A DNA stretch of 64,000 bases from Heterocephalus glaber (lineage: Eukaryota > Chordata > Mammalia > Rodentia > Bathyergidae). The translations under genes were made by a program, and so were the position numbers. This document shows positions 1-11,124 of the stretch, in pieces (the stretch's first letter is position 1; every line of letters starts with the position of its first letter). The notes under the pieces were generated by a model. The model worked only from the letters and a program-made list of their open reading frames with translations, had not been told where the DNA came from and did no database searches. The stretch covers positions 4,963,259-5,027,258 of the forward strand of contig NW_004624855.1 in assembly GCF_000247695.1 (NCBI RefSeq). The letters are read 5' to 3'.

Positions 1-403
1 GGGAAGTGCAAATATAAACTAAACAGATCCTTTTTTCATCTGTCAAGGAAGTGATGAGTTTGTGGAAAACAACACTTTTGGACACTGCTGGTAAACAGAT
101 AACTGGATACAACTTCTATGGAGGGAGCCTGCCAGTACCTACCCCCAAACACTAAATACTATGGCATGTGACCATCCATATTGAGAGATTTATTCTATAG
201 ATAAGTCACTAGACACTTGGCATGTCCAGAATGGCCAATATAAATTTTATGCTTTATAATATTCCTTGCAATATCAAAATGTTAGTGGAAAGTTTTAACT
301 ATTATATGGTTAAGGATATTCGGGAACAGCCATACACAGAGATACTATGTACTTATAAGATATGTGAAATATGAAGAATCTCTTTTGTTTAATGAGTGCG
401 TAT
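1..403. other. unassigned non-coding DNA
   Basis: AT-rich sequence without a usable reading frame, recognisable repeat or RNA gene. The first SINE target-site duplication begins at its right edge. Confidence 0.5.
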
Positions 404-531
404 TAGTGCTACAGAATAAATTTTTTTTCTTTTTTCTTTTTTTGGTACAGGGGATTGAACTCAGGACCTTGCACTTGCAAGGAAGGTGGCAGAACCATTG
501 AGCTAAATCCCCGGCTAGTGTTACAGAATAA
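404..531 (-). mobile_element. ID-type SINE with 16-bp target-site duplication
   Basis: A tRNA-derived ID SINE lies on the minus strand at about 420-515. On the plus strand it reads as a T-rich tail, then 'ggggattgaactcaggacc' (B-box side), then 'gagctaaatccccggc' (complement of the SINE 5' head). The flanks 'tagtgctacagaataa' (404-419) and 'tagtgttacagaataa' (516-531) differ at one base, which is the signature of L1-mediated insertion. The near-identical duplication and well-kept head suggest a fairly young copy. It is non-coding. Confidence 0.88.
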
Positions 532-705
532 TGGGTACGTGCACATAACTACTTTAATTGTTCCCATCCCCCACTACTGCCTTGCCCTTCTCCCCCCACT
601 CTTGCATCTTTACATCTGAATCTCTAAAAGCCCCTATGATGGATCTGTCTATATGATAATATAAGAGTGATCTATAAGATCAAAAGGTAATGAAAGAAAG
701 AAGTA

Positions 706-798
706 GGGGGATATATCTTAGTGATGAAGTGCTTGTCACACACGTGCAGAGTCCTGGATCTGATCTCTAGCATAATAATAATAATAATAATAATAATA
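706..798 (+). mobile_element. degraded ID-type SINE with (TAA)n tail
   Basis: The segment runs from 'gggggatatatcttagtgat' to 'ctgatctctagca' and then into nine or so TAA units at 772-798. The order of an ID head, a middle and a B-box-like end followed by a simple A-rich tail fits an old ID SINE. Divergence is much higher than at 420-515. Confidence 0.65.
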
Positions 799-829
799 GC
801 ATTTTCAATGTGACAGAAACTTTGCTTAA

Positions 830-955
830 ATTCTTTCTATGCATTTCAATTTGTTTCATTCACAACAACTTTATAAAATACAACTATTAACTAACTTGAC
901 TGAGATCACTTAGCTAATATCTTGTTTAGCCAAAATTTGACTTCAGGATGCAAGG
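830..955 (-). repeat. MIR-family SINE fragment
   Basis: It reads like the reverse complement of the MIR core: attempted 'cacaacaactttataaaat', then 'gatcacttagctaat', then 'ttgacttcagg'. This parallels the mammal-wide pattern of low-order counts, 'gtcacacagctagta' and 'gaacccagg'. It is strongly diverged, and the edges are approximate. Confidence 0.5.
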
Positions 956-1535
956 TATAGGATAATAAAGTCTATCATTTCAATATTTTAAATACATGAA
1001 GACTACAGCACATACACATATATGTATAAATATATAATATACATAATATTACATATTTTCTTATATTTGTATAAACTCAGTCTGGAAGGATATATTAAAA
1101 GCTGGTATCTGCCTGTGGAAAGAAACTGGAAATGATATATCCTTTTAAACCATTTTAATTTTGAAACACTTTTAAGAAAATAAACAATTTAAAACAAATT
1201 GCTTTTTTAATTTAACTGTGAAATAGTATAGCCTGCTAATATCACAGATATTACCTCTTTCAGCCTATTTTTAACCACTTTAGTAGACAGTATTGAATTG
1301 ACCTTTATTTGACTCTAATGGAAATCCTGTACCAGATGCAAAGCAAGAACTGTCCATAAGGAGTAGAAGATGAGGGCACTGTCTTCCTGTGGTGTGGAAG
1401 AGATAATATTTAGTATTGTGTAACAGTGCTGTCTGAACGCATTCTTAACTGAGACAAAAACCCCTGTTGGGAATGTTTAGCGTAATTGAGGCTGTATTGT
1501 CACTTTCCTGCTTTCCTATTGGGGGCCGGGGGAGA
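956..1535. other. unassigned AT-rich DNA
   Basis: AT-rich, with a TATA-rich patch at 1015-1060. I recognise no gene, RNA or repeat family here. Confidence 0.45.
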
Positions 1536-1537
1536 TA

Positions 1538-1860
1538 CCCAACACTTGCAATTTAAAGAGCTTTATTTGGGCTTACCATTTCAGGGGTTTAGTCCAGGGT
1601 AAGCTGGCTCCAAGGCAGTAACTGCATGGTAGGAGAGTGTGTCAGAGAAAAGCTGTTAAACTTGTGGTGGTTAGGAAGCAGAGTGAGAACAGAGCACCCA
1701 GGGACAAGAATATATCCTTCTAGATCCTCCCTCCATGAACCCACCTCTTCTCAACAAGACTCACCTCCTAATAGCAAATTCAGCACTCCTATGGTTTAAT
1801 CATCTTTCAAATTCTGAACATGAGACTCTTGGTATACATGTCATATCTAAACCATAACAG
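1538..1860 (-). mobile_element. ERVL-MaLR LTR (ORR1/MT-like), solo
   Basis: Read on the minus strand, this is a MaLR-type long terminal repeat. The plus strand shows 'gagctttatttgggcttacc', 'ggtttagtccagggtaagc', 'ggttaggaagcagagtgaga' and the terminal 'taaaccataacag'. These match the order seen in reversed ORR1/MT LTRs (complement of the polyA-signal region, the 'ccatggactgaaacc' region, and finally the LTR start). No internal retroviral sequence is adjacent, so it is a solo LTR. Divergence is substantial. Confidence 0.72.
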
Positions 1861-1928
1861 AGACTCTGGGCTCAATTCCTAGCACCACAAAGGAAAAACA
1901 AAAGAAAACAACAACAACAACAACAACT
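1861..1928 (+). mobile_element. ID SINE 3' fragment with CAA-rich tail
   Basis: 'gactctgggctcaattccta' followed by 'gcaccac' and then an A-rich, CAA-repeated tail matches the 3' end of an ID SINE. The 5' head is missing. It abuts the MaLR LTR end at 1860. Confidence 0.6.
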
Positions 1929-2044
1929 TTACCAAATTCTCCTCAGCAAGTCCCAAGAGGACTCTGAGGTTGTATTTAAAAAGGGCACTGATCTCAGAGC
2001 ACTTAAGAAAATGTGTTTTTCCAACACTTTCTGAAAGCTATTTT

Positions 2045-2068
2045 ACACACACACATACACACACACAC
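2045..2068 (+). repeat. (CA)n microsatellite
   Basis: Interrupted CA dinucleotide repeat. The His/Thr run in the overlapping open frame comes from this repeat, so that frame is not a gene. Confidence 0.9.
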
Positions 2069-2439
2069 GTTATAAAATTCCCACTTGTCTCTGTCCAAAT
2101 CTTTTCTAGAGTCCTCTACTCAGAGGTACATGATCAGCTTGAGTACATGAGCTCAACTCATCATATTTAGGGATAACAAAGGTATTTATTATTCATTAAT
2201 AGCCAGAATAAAACCATAGTGAGTTCAGGATGTCGCTGTCATCATCCAAGCATTTGACAAAAACATTGAAACAGAATTGAGTTACCCTAAGATTTTCAAA
2301 TAGTAGATACTTTATTGGACAAGCATTACTTTGCCTCATAATACAGCAGTGATGACCATATTTTCCAAAGGATATCAGATCATATGATTTGATGGCTTTT
2401 GTCACTTAACTGTTTTTAAATGATTCTACCTATTTACTT

Positions 2440-2936
2440 GTAAAAACATCTGACAAATGTATACCTTCAATTATATTTCCTTGTTTATTTAAGGATATTT
2501 ACCGAGTGACCCAAATATGTCAAATGATAATCTGGTAATAAACAAGTCAAAGTCTCTACCCTCTTGGTATTCACATGTTAGTGGAGAAGCTAATCAATAA
2601 ATAAGCAAAGTAATAAATGGGTAATAAGTGTCAAGTGTGGGTTGGTACTATGGAGAAAAATAAAGTAGAACAAGGATAGACAGTGAAAGGGAATCAGTGT
2701 GGGAGGAGATGTTATTTTGGATGGAGTGGCCAAAAAAACTTCTTCGAAGGCAAAGACACTTGAGCAGATAGATGAATGGAGTAGAGGAGGAGATATTCCA
2801 GGCAGTGGGAACAAAATGTGTAAAGGGCCTAAAGTAGGAATCAATTTGATGGACTCAGTCACCAGCAAAAAACTATGGTGGTAAGTCACAGAGGCCAGGC
2901 AAAGGTAAGGTGAAGAGGAAAGCAAGGAGCAGATTT
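2440..2936 (-). repeat. L2 LINE fragment (part 1, left of L1 insertion)
   Basis: The order of motifs matches a reversed L2 3' region. 'ggtaataaacaagtcaaagt' with 'ctaccctcttgg' is the complement of the 'gagggcaggga' segment. Further on come 'gtggccaaaaaaacttcttc' and the 'ttccaggcagtgggaac' plus 'gtaaagggcctaaagtagga' segment. The same element resumes at 3784 after a younger L1. Confidence 0.7.
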
Positions 2937-3783
2937 CAAAGGACTCAGAGCTCACTCCAGAAAGAAAGGCTGCTATCAAGAAATCAACCAATAACAAATG
3001 CTGGCGGGGCTGTGGGGAAAAAGGAATGCTGCTCCACTCCTGATGGTAGTGTAGACTGGTGCAACCACTGTGGAAATCAGTGTGGAGATTCCTCAAAAAA
3101 CTAGGATTAGAAGACCCATTTGGCCCAGGTATTCCCTTTCTGGATATCTTCCAAAACAATTAAAAGCATTAAGAATTAAAAGCATCATATAGCATCATAA
3201 AAGCAACATATGCACACCATGTTTATAGCAACACAATTTGTAATAGCTAAGTCTTGGACAAAACCCAAATGCCTATCAACCAATGGATGGTTAAAGAAGA
3301 TGTGGTGTTTTATATACAATGGAGTACTTCTCAGTAATGAAGAAGGATAAATTTGAGACATTTATAGCTAAATGGATGCACCTAGAGACCATATTCTTAA
3401 GTGAAATAAATAGGAAACACATATATAAATATTGCATTGTTTTTCTGGTGTGAGAAACTAAAAGTGTAAAAAAGGATCAAAACGTATAATAGATAATGTG
3501 AATTAGGGAGAAAAAGTTCAAATGGGAAGGGGCACTGGAGTGAGGGAAGGGGAAAGGAAGAAAGGGAAAAAAGGAGAAAAAAGAGAAAAGAAAGATAAAA
3601 TAGAATCAAAGCTTTTGTAAATAAGGAAGGGAAGAAGGATTGAAGGGAGGGTAGGGGAATAAGAAAAATAAGAATTAAGGTTATGTACCAGTACAAATCC
3701 CATATGATGAATGTGATCATTATGTATATCTAGAGGGCACTAATAAACTTAATTAAAAGTAAAAAAAAACAAAGGACTTAGAG
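2937..3783 (+). mobile_element. 5'-truncated LINE-1 inserted in L2, with 14-bp TSDs
   Basis: The body at 2951-3769 begins in the C-terminal part of L1 ORF2 ('ctgctatcaagaaatcaacc', 'gtgcaaccactgtggaaatc', 'ggagattcctcaaaaaacta') and continues through 'atggagtacttctcagtaat' and 'aagtgaaataaatagg'. It then enters a purine-rich 3' UTR (3527-3660) and ends in 'gcactaataaactt' plus poly(A). The flanking duplications are 'caaaggactcagag' (2937-2950) and 'caaaggacttagag' (3770-3783). Only about 0.8 kb of the roughly 6-7 kb element is present, so it is dead on arrival. Short frames inside it are relics. Confidence 0.9.
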
Positions 3784-4385
3784 TTCCAAATACTCCAAAT
3801 ATAATGATAGGTCCCTGTGAGTTTTGGACAAGAAATTCATTTACAGTTTTGACCATCACCCTATTGATAGACAATGAAGAAGCGAAGGTGGTAACATGGA
3901 ATCAATCAGGAGGCTGTTCCTATATTTGAGAAAGAAATGAGAGTATCCTGGACTGCCGTGGGAGTAGAGGTTGGAATGAATGCAGCCAGACCTGGGGTGT
4001 ATTTTGATATAGACTTCCCCAGGATCATATTGAGGTGTAAGGAAAAGTGAGAATTGAAGATCCCTGCTCAGTTTTTATCCTCAGCATATGTATAAATATG
4101 TATCCCCTTTCTTGAATTTGGAGAGTTAATGTATATTGAGAGAATGGTGTTGGACTAGAGAGCCCTGTTTTGGAGATGTTACACTTGAGATGCTTTCTGA
4201 GCACCTAAGTAGAATAATTAATTAGGCAGTTAGATAGAAAACTGAAAGAGTAAATTGTGAACTATATGTAGATCTGCTGAAAGGAATAAAGTTACATAAA
4301 TTCAACATGTCTCTTGGGAAGTCAGACATAGTAGATTACAGCACAATCAGTCATAAGAACTAGGGGTGGAGGAAGTAGTGGTGTT
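3784..4385 (-). repeat. L2 LINE fragment (part 2, right of L1 insertion)
   Basis: L2 resumes beyond the L1. 'gatccctgctcagtttttat' matches the reversed L2 'cccaggtttctggc' neighbourhood. 'gagatgttacacttgagatg' and 'ttaggcagttagatagaaaa' match the 'aggtgcctgtgggacatcc ... ggcagttggatata' segment. Together with 2440-2936 this gives about 1.1 kb of one old L2 copy. Confidence 0.65.
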
Positions 4386-4529
4386 TTAGCTGCTGAGAAT
4401 TTTGTTAATGAATAGGTAATATATTTGGGCCAGAAGCACTTCTAAAATAAAATGAATCGGGACTAAATTTCAGTTTCACATTTATGAGGTATTTGGTTTT
4501 GTTCTTTATAATCCCTATGGCTTATGTGT

Positions 4530-4622
4530 GTATTAATACATATTAATATATAATATACATTATGATATGTATACATATTACATATCTATAATATGATATA
4601 ATATATATACATATATATGGCA
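4530..4622. repeat. AT-rich TATA simple repeat region
   Basis: Dense alternation of TA, TATG and CATA units with no coding potential. Likely a decayed microsatellite. Confidence 0.7.
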
Positions 4623-4624
4623 TT

Positions 4625-4725
4625 TCCTTCATTAGGCTCAGAGGTATAGAGTGATGAGAAAAATAAATATGTCTCTTGCTTCCAGGAGATTGCAAGTTAA
4701 TGGACTGAAATGAAAGCAACAGTGT
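4625..4725 (-). repeat. L2 fragment, short
   Basis: 'gtctcttgcttccaggagat' followed by 'tgcaagttaatgg' resembles the reversed L2 segment 'gtccctgccctcaaggagcttacagtctagtgg'. Diverged and short. Confidence 0.5.
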
Positions 4726-5149
4726 TTTTTCCCTGAGTTTGGAAAGAATTAGATATTAGTTTCATGTTGTAGTTAGCTATTATTATGGATAAAACATAAG
4801 TAACATTTAGTATTTGTGTTGGAAATTAGAAAAAATGATAAAGACCTATAATTTAGAAAAGCAATGAAAATATAAAATGTTAAAATATTCAGCCAAATCA
4901 ATAATTACAGAAATATAAAAATGCATTTCTTCCCTTACCAATGCCTCTCATTGGAAGCATCTTCTGTAGAGAAGAAGAATCAGCTACTTTCATCCACTGG
5001 TAATCAATAAATGCCTTGGTGGACCTTTTCTGGAATGTGGTGTGACTATTTATCGTTAAATACACAATTGTTATGTATATGATTTGAAGTGTGAATTCTT
5101 TTTGAGGGGGTAATTTCATTTCTAAGACTATTTCCTTAAGAAATAATTG

Positions 5150-5312
5150 AGATTTATTCTGAGGCTAGAAAGATCACATACCCACATGCTGTAAACTCTA
5201 TGTAAAGCATGACAATGTCTCTTCTCTCTACAGTTGCATCCCCAGTACCTAGCATAGTAAGTGACAGAGAGGGACACTGAATAATATTTAGTTAATGCAT
5301 GAATGATTAAAT
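5150..5312 (+). repeat. L2 LINE 3' end
   Basis: 'catccccagtacctagcata' and 'gtaagtgac', then 'ttagttaatgcatgaatg', follow the L2 3' terminus pattern (spaced 'ccagtgcctggcacatagtaggtg' ... 'ttgttgaatgaatgaa'). Confidence 0.6.
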
Positions 5313-5689
5313 AAGTATGTGAACATCTATACACAAGGGTGTTCACTTCAGTGTTTATTATAACTGTAAGCAATGGAAACTCTCAATGTCCATCTGCGAG
5401 GGATTACTTAACACTATCCATTCCACTTAGACTGGGATCCATGACCCTTCTTTTTGACGAACATTTTTAACTTTATTATTTAGTTAATAAATAATTATAA
5501 TTTTTACAGCAATCAAGTAATGGGAAAAGCACTTTATTTGTAAAGTATGCATTTTTCACATGTTTGTTTCTTCTTCTTTTCTTTTATTAGCACATTTTGT
5601 AGTACATAATGTTTACATTCCATGTGAGGAGTTGGTCCATGACCCTTCTTAGCTTCTATAAAGCTTATATGATTAAATCCCAAGCTTAT

Positions 5690-5965
5690 GCTCAGACCCA
5701 ATTACCACATTTCTCTTCTTGCTTACTCTGTTCCAAATACATCACTCTTCCGGCTATGTCTCAAGCTACACATGATTTCTTCTCAAAATCTTTGACCTTG
5801 CCCTTCCTTCTGCCTGGACACTCTTCCTTCCATATACACAAGATTCTCCCTTCACCTTGTGTCTCAACTCAAATATCAGCTGCTCAAGAGACCTGACCAC
5901 CCCTTCTAACCATAGCAATCTCACATTCTAATGCTGCTGGGTCTTTTGTGTTTATTCCTAAAACA
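5690..5965 (+). repeat. L2 LINE fragment
   Basis: The series 'tctgttccaaatacatcact', 'cttgcccttccttctgcctg', 'gacactcttcc', 'tctcaactcaaatatcagct' and 'gagacctgaccaccccttct' tracks the L2 3' region (ctgttcc..., ccctctgcctggaacgctcttcc, tctgctcaaatgtcacc, ctgaccacc). An open frame at 5609-5896 runs through it and is a chance frame. Confidence 0.72.
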
Positions 5966-6214
5966 ATAGCTGGTAAGAATCACAAAAATTTTTGAAAGAA
6001 CAACATAATGTTTAAAAGAAAAAGAAAAACAAACTTTTCTGCCCGAATCCCCAAAATGCCATAGAAACATCTTGCTTCTGTAGGGAAGATGGTGACTCAT
6101 TTCTCCAGGTAAACTTAACTGGGAGTAGAGATGGGCATTTGGGGTTAAAAAAAAAGTTAGGACCTGCCAATACATGAGTAACTGGCCTGCAGAAACATTC
6201 AATTTTTCATTTTT

Positions 6215-7250
6215 TTAAAGCCACAGACATGGGAAGATAAATGATAATCTGAATTTTTTAATATTGTTAATCCTGAAAGACAGCTTTATAGACAGAGAAC
6301 TTCACATATAAAGAAATAATATGTGTTAAAATAAAATAAATGCATATTAATTAAATAAAGTTTAAAAATAAGTAAATTACTATTTGGTGGGAAACAGGAT
6401 ATATGTAAGCCACCCTTCAATTTGTGTTTTCTAGATAAGCATCAGGCCATTTGGACTTCATTTATGCTATTTACCTTCTTCATCAATTACAGACAGGAGT
6501 GATTTGAAATATAAATCCCTGGCAATACTTTTCCTCATCAATATTAAAATGCTAGGAATGTTAAAATAACTGCAGCTAAACTGAAATACAAATGGTTTCT
6601 GAGTTGTAGTTCTTGGCAAAATCTTGATGATGCCTTCTCAGGTCAGATGCACAGTGAAAAACATCCTCCCAGGAATCACAGTCCAATTGCTACTGTGATG
6701 TCGCTGGTATCAGTGGAAAGCGATGTTTATATCAGACCTTCTGTACTCAACATCGAAAAATCAGTATGTTACTGAGAGCCCTGAACTCGCAAGCCATCAA
6801 ATAATGACTGACTTGAATAAACTAATCTTTAAGGGGAGTCATCACATGATTAAACCTCTCCCTGTCTCGTTCCCTCCCCTATCCCTCCCTCCTCCTCCTC
6901 CTTCTTCATCATCTCTCCCCCTCTCCTCTGGTCCCCTCCTTGTCACCACCCTCAAGTCCCTGATTGCTTTTACATTGGAATATGTATAAATGAATATGCC
7001 TGGGAGCTCTAGTCAAAATCTTTCCCCCTTAAACCTCTCTTAAGATAACTTAAAAGAGACCAGGAGTGACCACCTCATTCCCACAATAGGCCAGGTGTGT
7101 CAGAGGAGGTAAGCTGCAAGTTTCCCCACTTGCACCATCTTGAGCTCTCATAGCAGGATGGCCCCCAAATAATGATGTCTTTTTGCCATTATACATACAG
7201 TTCTTGAGAGCTACTAGGAAGCTCTTGACCTGCCCCTAATTACGGATTTG
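6215..7250. other. unassigned DNA with CT-rich patch
   Basis: No recognisable exon or RNA. 6860-6945 is a pyrimidine-rich (CCT/CTT) low-complexity stretch that creates a Pro/Ser run in an overlapping open frame. 6420-6720 is less AT-rich and could be unique sequence. Confidence 0.45.
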
Positions 7251-7255
7251 CTTTT

Positions 7256-7440
7256 CCTGTACTGGGGATTGAACACAGAGCCTTTGCACTGACCTACATC
7301 CTTACCGTGTTCCGCCCCCATAATTCTGAGACATTATTTTGCTGAGTGGCTAAATTGCCCATGCTGAACTCAAGCATAGAATCCTCATGCCTCAGCCTCC
7401 CAGGGTGGGATTATAGGCGTGTGCCACTACAGTCAGGTAG
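7256..7440 (-). mobile_element. B1-dID dimeric SINE
   Basis: On the minus strand a 7SL-derived B1 monomer is followed by an ID unit. The plus strand shows the ID end first ('actggggattgaacacagag', 'gacctacatcc'). The reversed B1 follows: a degraded 'gagac' tract, 'taaattgcccatgctgaact', 'cctcatgcctcagcctccca' and 'gattataggcgtgtgccact'. This dimer structure is known from non-muroid rodents. Confidence 0.85.
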
Positions 7441-7871
7441 TACAGACAATTTTAACTGCTGCAGAGAGAGCCACGCCACATCCTTCTCAAGAGTATGAGA
7501 AAGCACTGGAATGCTCTGAAGATTAGAGTAATAGACCTTCAGATCCAATCACTGGCTAAGGGAACAGGAAAATTGGGATAAATCAGAACTGAGGCCGGTC
7601 CCTTAATAATATATATTACTTCCATTATTGTAATAAAACATTCTGCGAAGTAAGTTAGGAGGGAAAGAAAAGGAGAAGCACCCCCCCACACACACACCAC
7701 CTCTTCTGAAGGAAGCAGCACCATCTCCTTCCAGAACGACAACCCTGAGGATACAGCAGTTGTCTTCAAATCTGTGACCATAAAAAATCATTATCTCTGT
7801 GAAATACAGCAATTTGGGAGATAATCAAACGGTGACCAGGGGGCAGAGCTGCCAATCTGAAGGATTATGCT

Positions 7872-8010
7872 CCCGTTCGCCCGCCTGCGCCTGACCTTCC
7901 TGCAAGCCAGCTGTCAGCGCGAGGAAGACGCCCCATCCACTCCGGGCACGTTCATTAGGGCCCTCCACGAGGGCATTTGCATAACACTCAGGCTTTCTTA
8001 ATTAGTACTT
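7872..8010. promoter_or_regulatory. CpG-dense cluster with octamer and TAATTA motif (candidate)
   Basis: About ten CpG dinucleotides lie within 7872-7970, far above the rest of this AT-rich window. A perfect octamer ATTTGCAT (POU-factor type) is at 7975-7982 and a TTAATTAG homeodomain-type site at 7998-8005. No known repeat is recognised across it. Regulatory function is an inference, because motif matches of this length are common. A small unmethylated or conserved element is a reasonable alternative to chance. Confidence 0.35.
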
Positions 8011-8289
8011 CATTTCTCCCTTGACTTATTTTGTGGCTAAGTTCACCGTTCCCCCTCCTTGGATCTCTCTTCCCTTGCTGAAATATAGAAGAGTTAGAGA
8101 AGGTGGGGCAGGAGAATAAGGAGGGAGAAGGAATCGGACTTGCAAATTAAGGTCTTGTAATGAGTCCATTAATATTTTCAGGTTTGTGTGAAGTTTCTCC
8201 TCACACGTTCTTCTTCCACTGGATGCCAATGCATGTGTATCTGTCTCCTTGCTTGTCCTCTTCTTTAGAGTACACTCCATCAGTAGTTT

Positions 8290-8900
8290 TAGATTTCCAG
8301 AATTAACTCCCTAACAGAGAGAGATCCTATCTATCCACTAATGGATTGAGCAAGTCTCAAATCCTAATGCCAGTTTGGATTAGCCTTTTCCTAGAAGTTC
8401 TGTACATTTCTAATTTCTCATCCAACCTATCGCTTGGTGGATTATTGCACACAAGTGAAATGAAAATAAGAGCAAAATACATTAAACATGTGATTATTAT
8501 AAATCTCTAGCATGCATAGTTCACATTCAAGCAAAATCAAACTGCTCTTTTCCTAAAGCTAAGGTTTATTTCACCTGATCTAAGAAGTAGAAATGACTCA
8601 GCTTTCCCCACTTAATAAAAATAGCCTGGAAGAGTAGTGAGTCTCATGAAGAGAAGACAGATTCTGTTAGCGGGCCCAAGAGACTTTTGATGACCTCTTT
8701 GAAGTAAATAGAAAGTGACAATAATTAAAACCAGAGTCTGTCACACTTAATTTAGTCTTGAAATGTATGAATTACATTGGTGAAAATCAATAATTATTTC
8801 TAAAAAGTCCATTTCAGCATCTACTGAATTTTTACGTCATTACATTTGCACTATAACCCACAAATTGTTTTTCATCTGAACAGCTAATTAACCCATCCTC
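8290..8900. other. unassigned non-coding DNA
   Basis: AT-rich, with no coding frame or recognised repeat. Confidence 0.45.
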
Positions 8901-8904
8901 ATCA

Positions 8905-9035
8905 AAGGTACTGTATAATGTTGGGCAGATTAGAGACAGAAGATAATAGAAAAATATAAATCCTCATGAAGCTTGCAATCTAGTTGAAATGACACATACC
9001 TAAGCAGCATAATTATTACATGACAGTAAATAGGC
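8905..9035 (-). repeat. L2 fragment
   Basis: 'aatcctcatgaagcttgcaa' and 'tctagttgaaatgacacata' match reversed L2 ('ccctcaaggagcttacagtctagtgggagagacagac'). Moderately diverged. Confidence 0.6.
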
Positions 9036-9039
9036 TAAC

Positions 9040-10965
9040 ATCATGAATTAGGGTGATTGGCCGGGTCTTATCTTATTGTCAATGTTAGCTCTGCTCTTGG
9101 TCACTCTTAAAATCTGATCCCTAGGTCATTAAATACAATGTACCTATCTCTGCACCTGTGTGTCATAAAATATTTTTCTTGTGGCTCTTAGTTTCTTCAT
9201 CTTTCAAGAACTGATGACTCCAGTCCACTATTAGCAGTTAGAGGATTTCTCTGATACTTCTTGACTTTAATAAAAAGGTTAATTTCTGAGTGTCACATGA
9301 TATATATCACCCAAATTTTATTGTTTATTATATGATGGACAGACTTGAATAAAAAAATGAAAGGCAAAATTTTAAACACAAGCATCATTAAATGTGACTC
9401 CATCAAAAAAGGAAGTCTTTGAGGCAGACTTTTTAGTTGTTTCAGTTATTCCAATTACTTGTGTGTATCTGACAATGACTACATTCTACTGTATACATGT
9501 ACATGTTACTTTAAGTTGTGGTCCCTTTGAAAATGCTTACTCCCTTTTAAAATCAGTGGGATCTGTAACTAAATCAGACATAAAGTTTACAGATTTGATA
9601 TAATTTTGTGGGATGGGTGGTACAATTTTTTTAGTTTCTTGGAACACCGAACCAGCTTTATTTTGCTATAATGACTTAAGCACATATACACAAAAATAAA
9701 AATAATACAGTGAAAGAATTTGGTTCAAGACCAGGAACATTTTGACCCTGAACAATTATTGAAGGAAATAGTCTTTTAAAAGTCTTGAAAAAAATTAATA
9801 TATGTTCATAATTTTTCCCAGTGCTTGTTCACATGTAAAATTTATAAATTACAATTATGTTAACAATGAATATTTTTCTTTATATAGAGAGAGCCAAGAT
9901 GCATTTAGAATAAACACATTTATATATGGTACAATAAATTACCTTTAATATGTGATCATGTACTCATGCATAAGTTATAAACAATACATACAAATTTCCA
10001 AATGGACTCCTTTTTATTATTTTTTTCTATTTACTTTTTACTGTCAACTGAAATATATTTGGTCATTTTTTTCACCAGGGACCTTTTTTTCTCTCTAAAA
10101 AAGTGATTGCAGTTATTTAATCCCTAAATTAAAATACTGTGAGATTTCCATGTAAGAAATTAAAAACACACAGGGCCAAAGATAAACCAAGAAGTTATGT
10201 TGGCAGTGATATATATTACTCACATTCAATAAGAGGGGTAAAATAGTATGTGAAGCAATCATTTGAGATGTTAAGCTTTGAAATATTTGCCTATAATGTT
10301 ATTTTCACATAGTTGGTTGCACTGAATGGATGTGGGTCTCTGTCCCAGGCGATACTTCTCTGAACAGAAAGTGTCTGCAGGTGTTTGCCTCCAGGTAGGT
10401 CACTGAAAGACAATGCAAATAAGGACAATTTCCCCAGTAGCAGCAACCATAGAAATTAACAAGCAGAGATCTGGTAGACACTGGGATCATTCTCCATAGC
10501 AAAATAAGTTTCAGGGCATTTTAGAGTTTGCCCTCCATTAACTCATGGATTACCCTCTCCCTCAGATATGTGGCATCAAGTCACAAGTGTATAAACTAAA
10601 AATAAGAATTTCTCAATTATTCACTTACAGAATATGCATCTTATACTTTATTCAATGCTTATTTAATATTCCACACTAGCTAACAAACATCCACCTACTC
10701 TTTTTTCTGCACCTCTATCCCTTGATGCCAGCTGGCCAGAACTTTGGGAAATAATTTTAATACAACATTAAGGTAGGCAAATCTCTGCCTTCTACATAAA
10801 ATTCATATAATTTATATACAAGCATTTATACCAAATCTTCTCTAGATTATTTCTACATACACTAGTTCATTCTAAACACTTTGTAAGTACAGATAACTGA
10901 GAAGAGGGAAAGAGGAGAAAGAAAATAATTCACACAATGAATCAGGCTTTTTTTTCTTTGTATAA
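9040..10965. other. unassigned AT-rich DNA
   Basis: Long AT-rich stretch with poly-T and poly-A runs. The only open frames (about 65-70 codons) have no domain. 10300-10510 is more complex sequence but I cannot assign it. Confidence 0.45.
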
Positions 10966-10969
10966 CATA

Positions 10970-11120
10970 TATTATTTTCTTTATGATTCTATGACGTTAA
11001 TCAATGTTCCCATTTCACAGATGAGCCAACTAAGATATACACAGATTGAATAATTTATGAATATCATAACTAGAAGAGAAAGGAGCCAGTGCTTAATGGC
11101 AGATCTCTGAGTCTAATCTG
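10970..11120 (-). repeat. MIR-family SINE fragment
   Basis: 'tcccatttcacagatgagcc' then 'aactaagatatacacag', a decayed 'gtcacacagcta' tract and 'gatctctgagtctaatctgc' follow the reversed MIR order (count line, 'cccattttacagatgagga', 'gagtctgac'). Confidence 0.68.
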
Positions 11121-11124
11121 CTTG

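Noticed and set aside
2590..3159. 189-codon minus-strand open frame
   Set aside because: It is the antisense of L2 plus the L1 ORF2 end, crossing the insertion boundary, so it cannot be a gene.
8026..8280. 84-codon minus-strand frame next to the CpG patch as a first exon
   Set aside because: No domain, no clear splice donor linked to the CpG cluster, and ordinary composition for chance.
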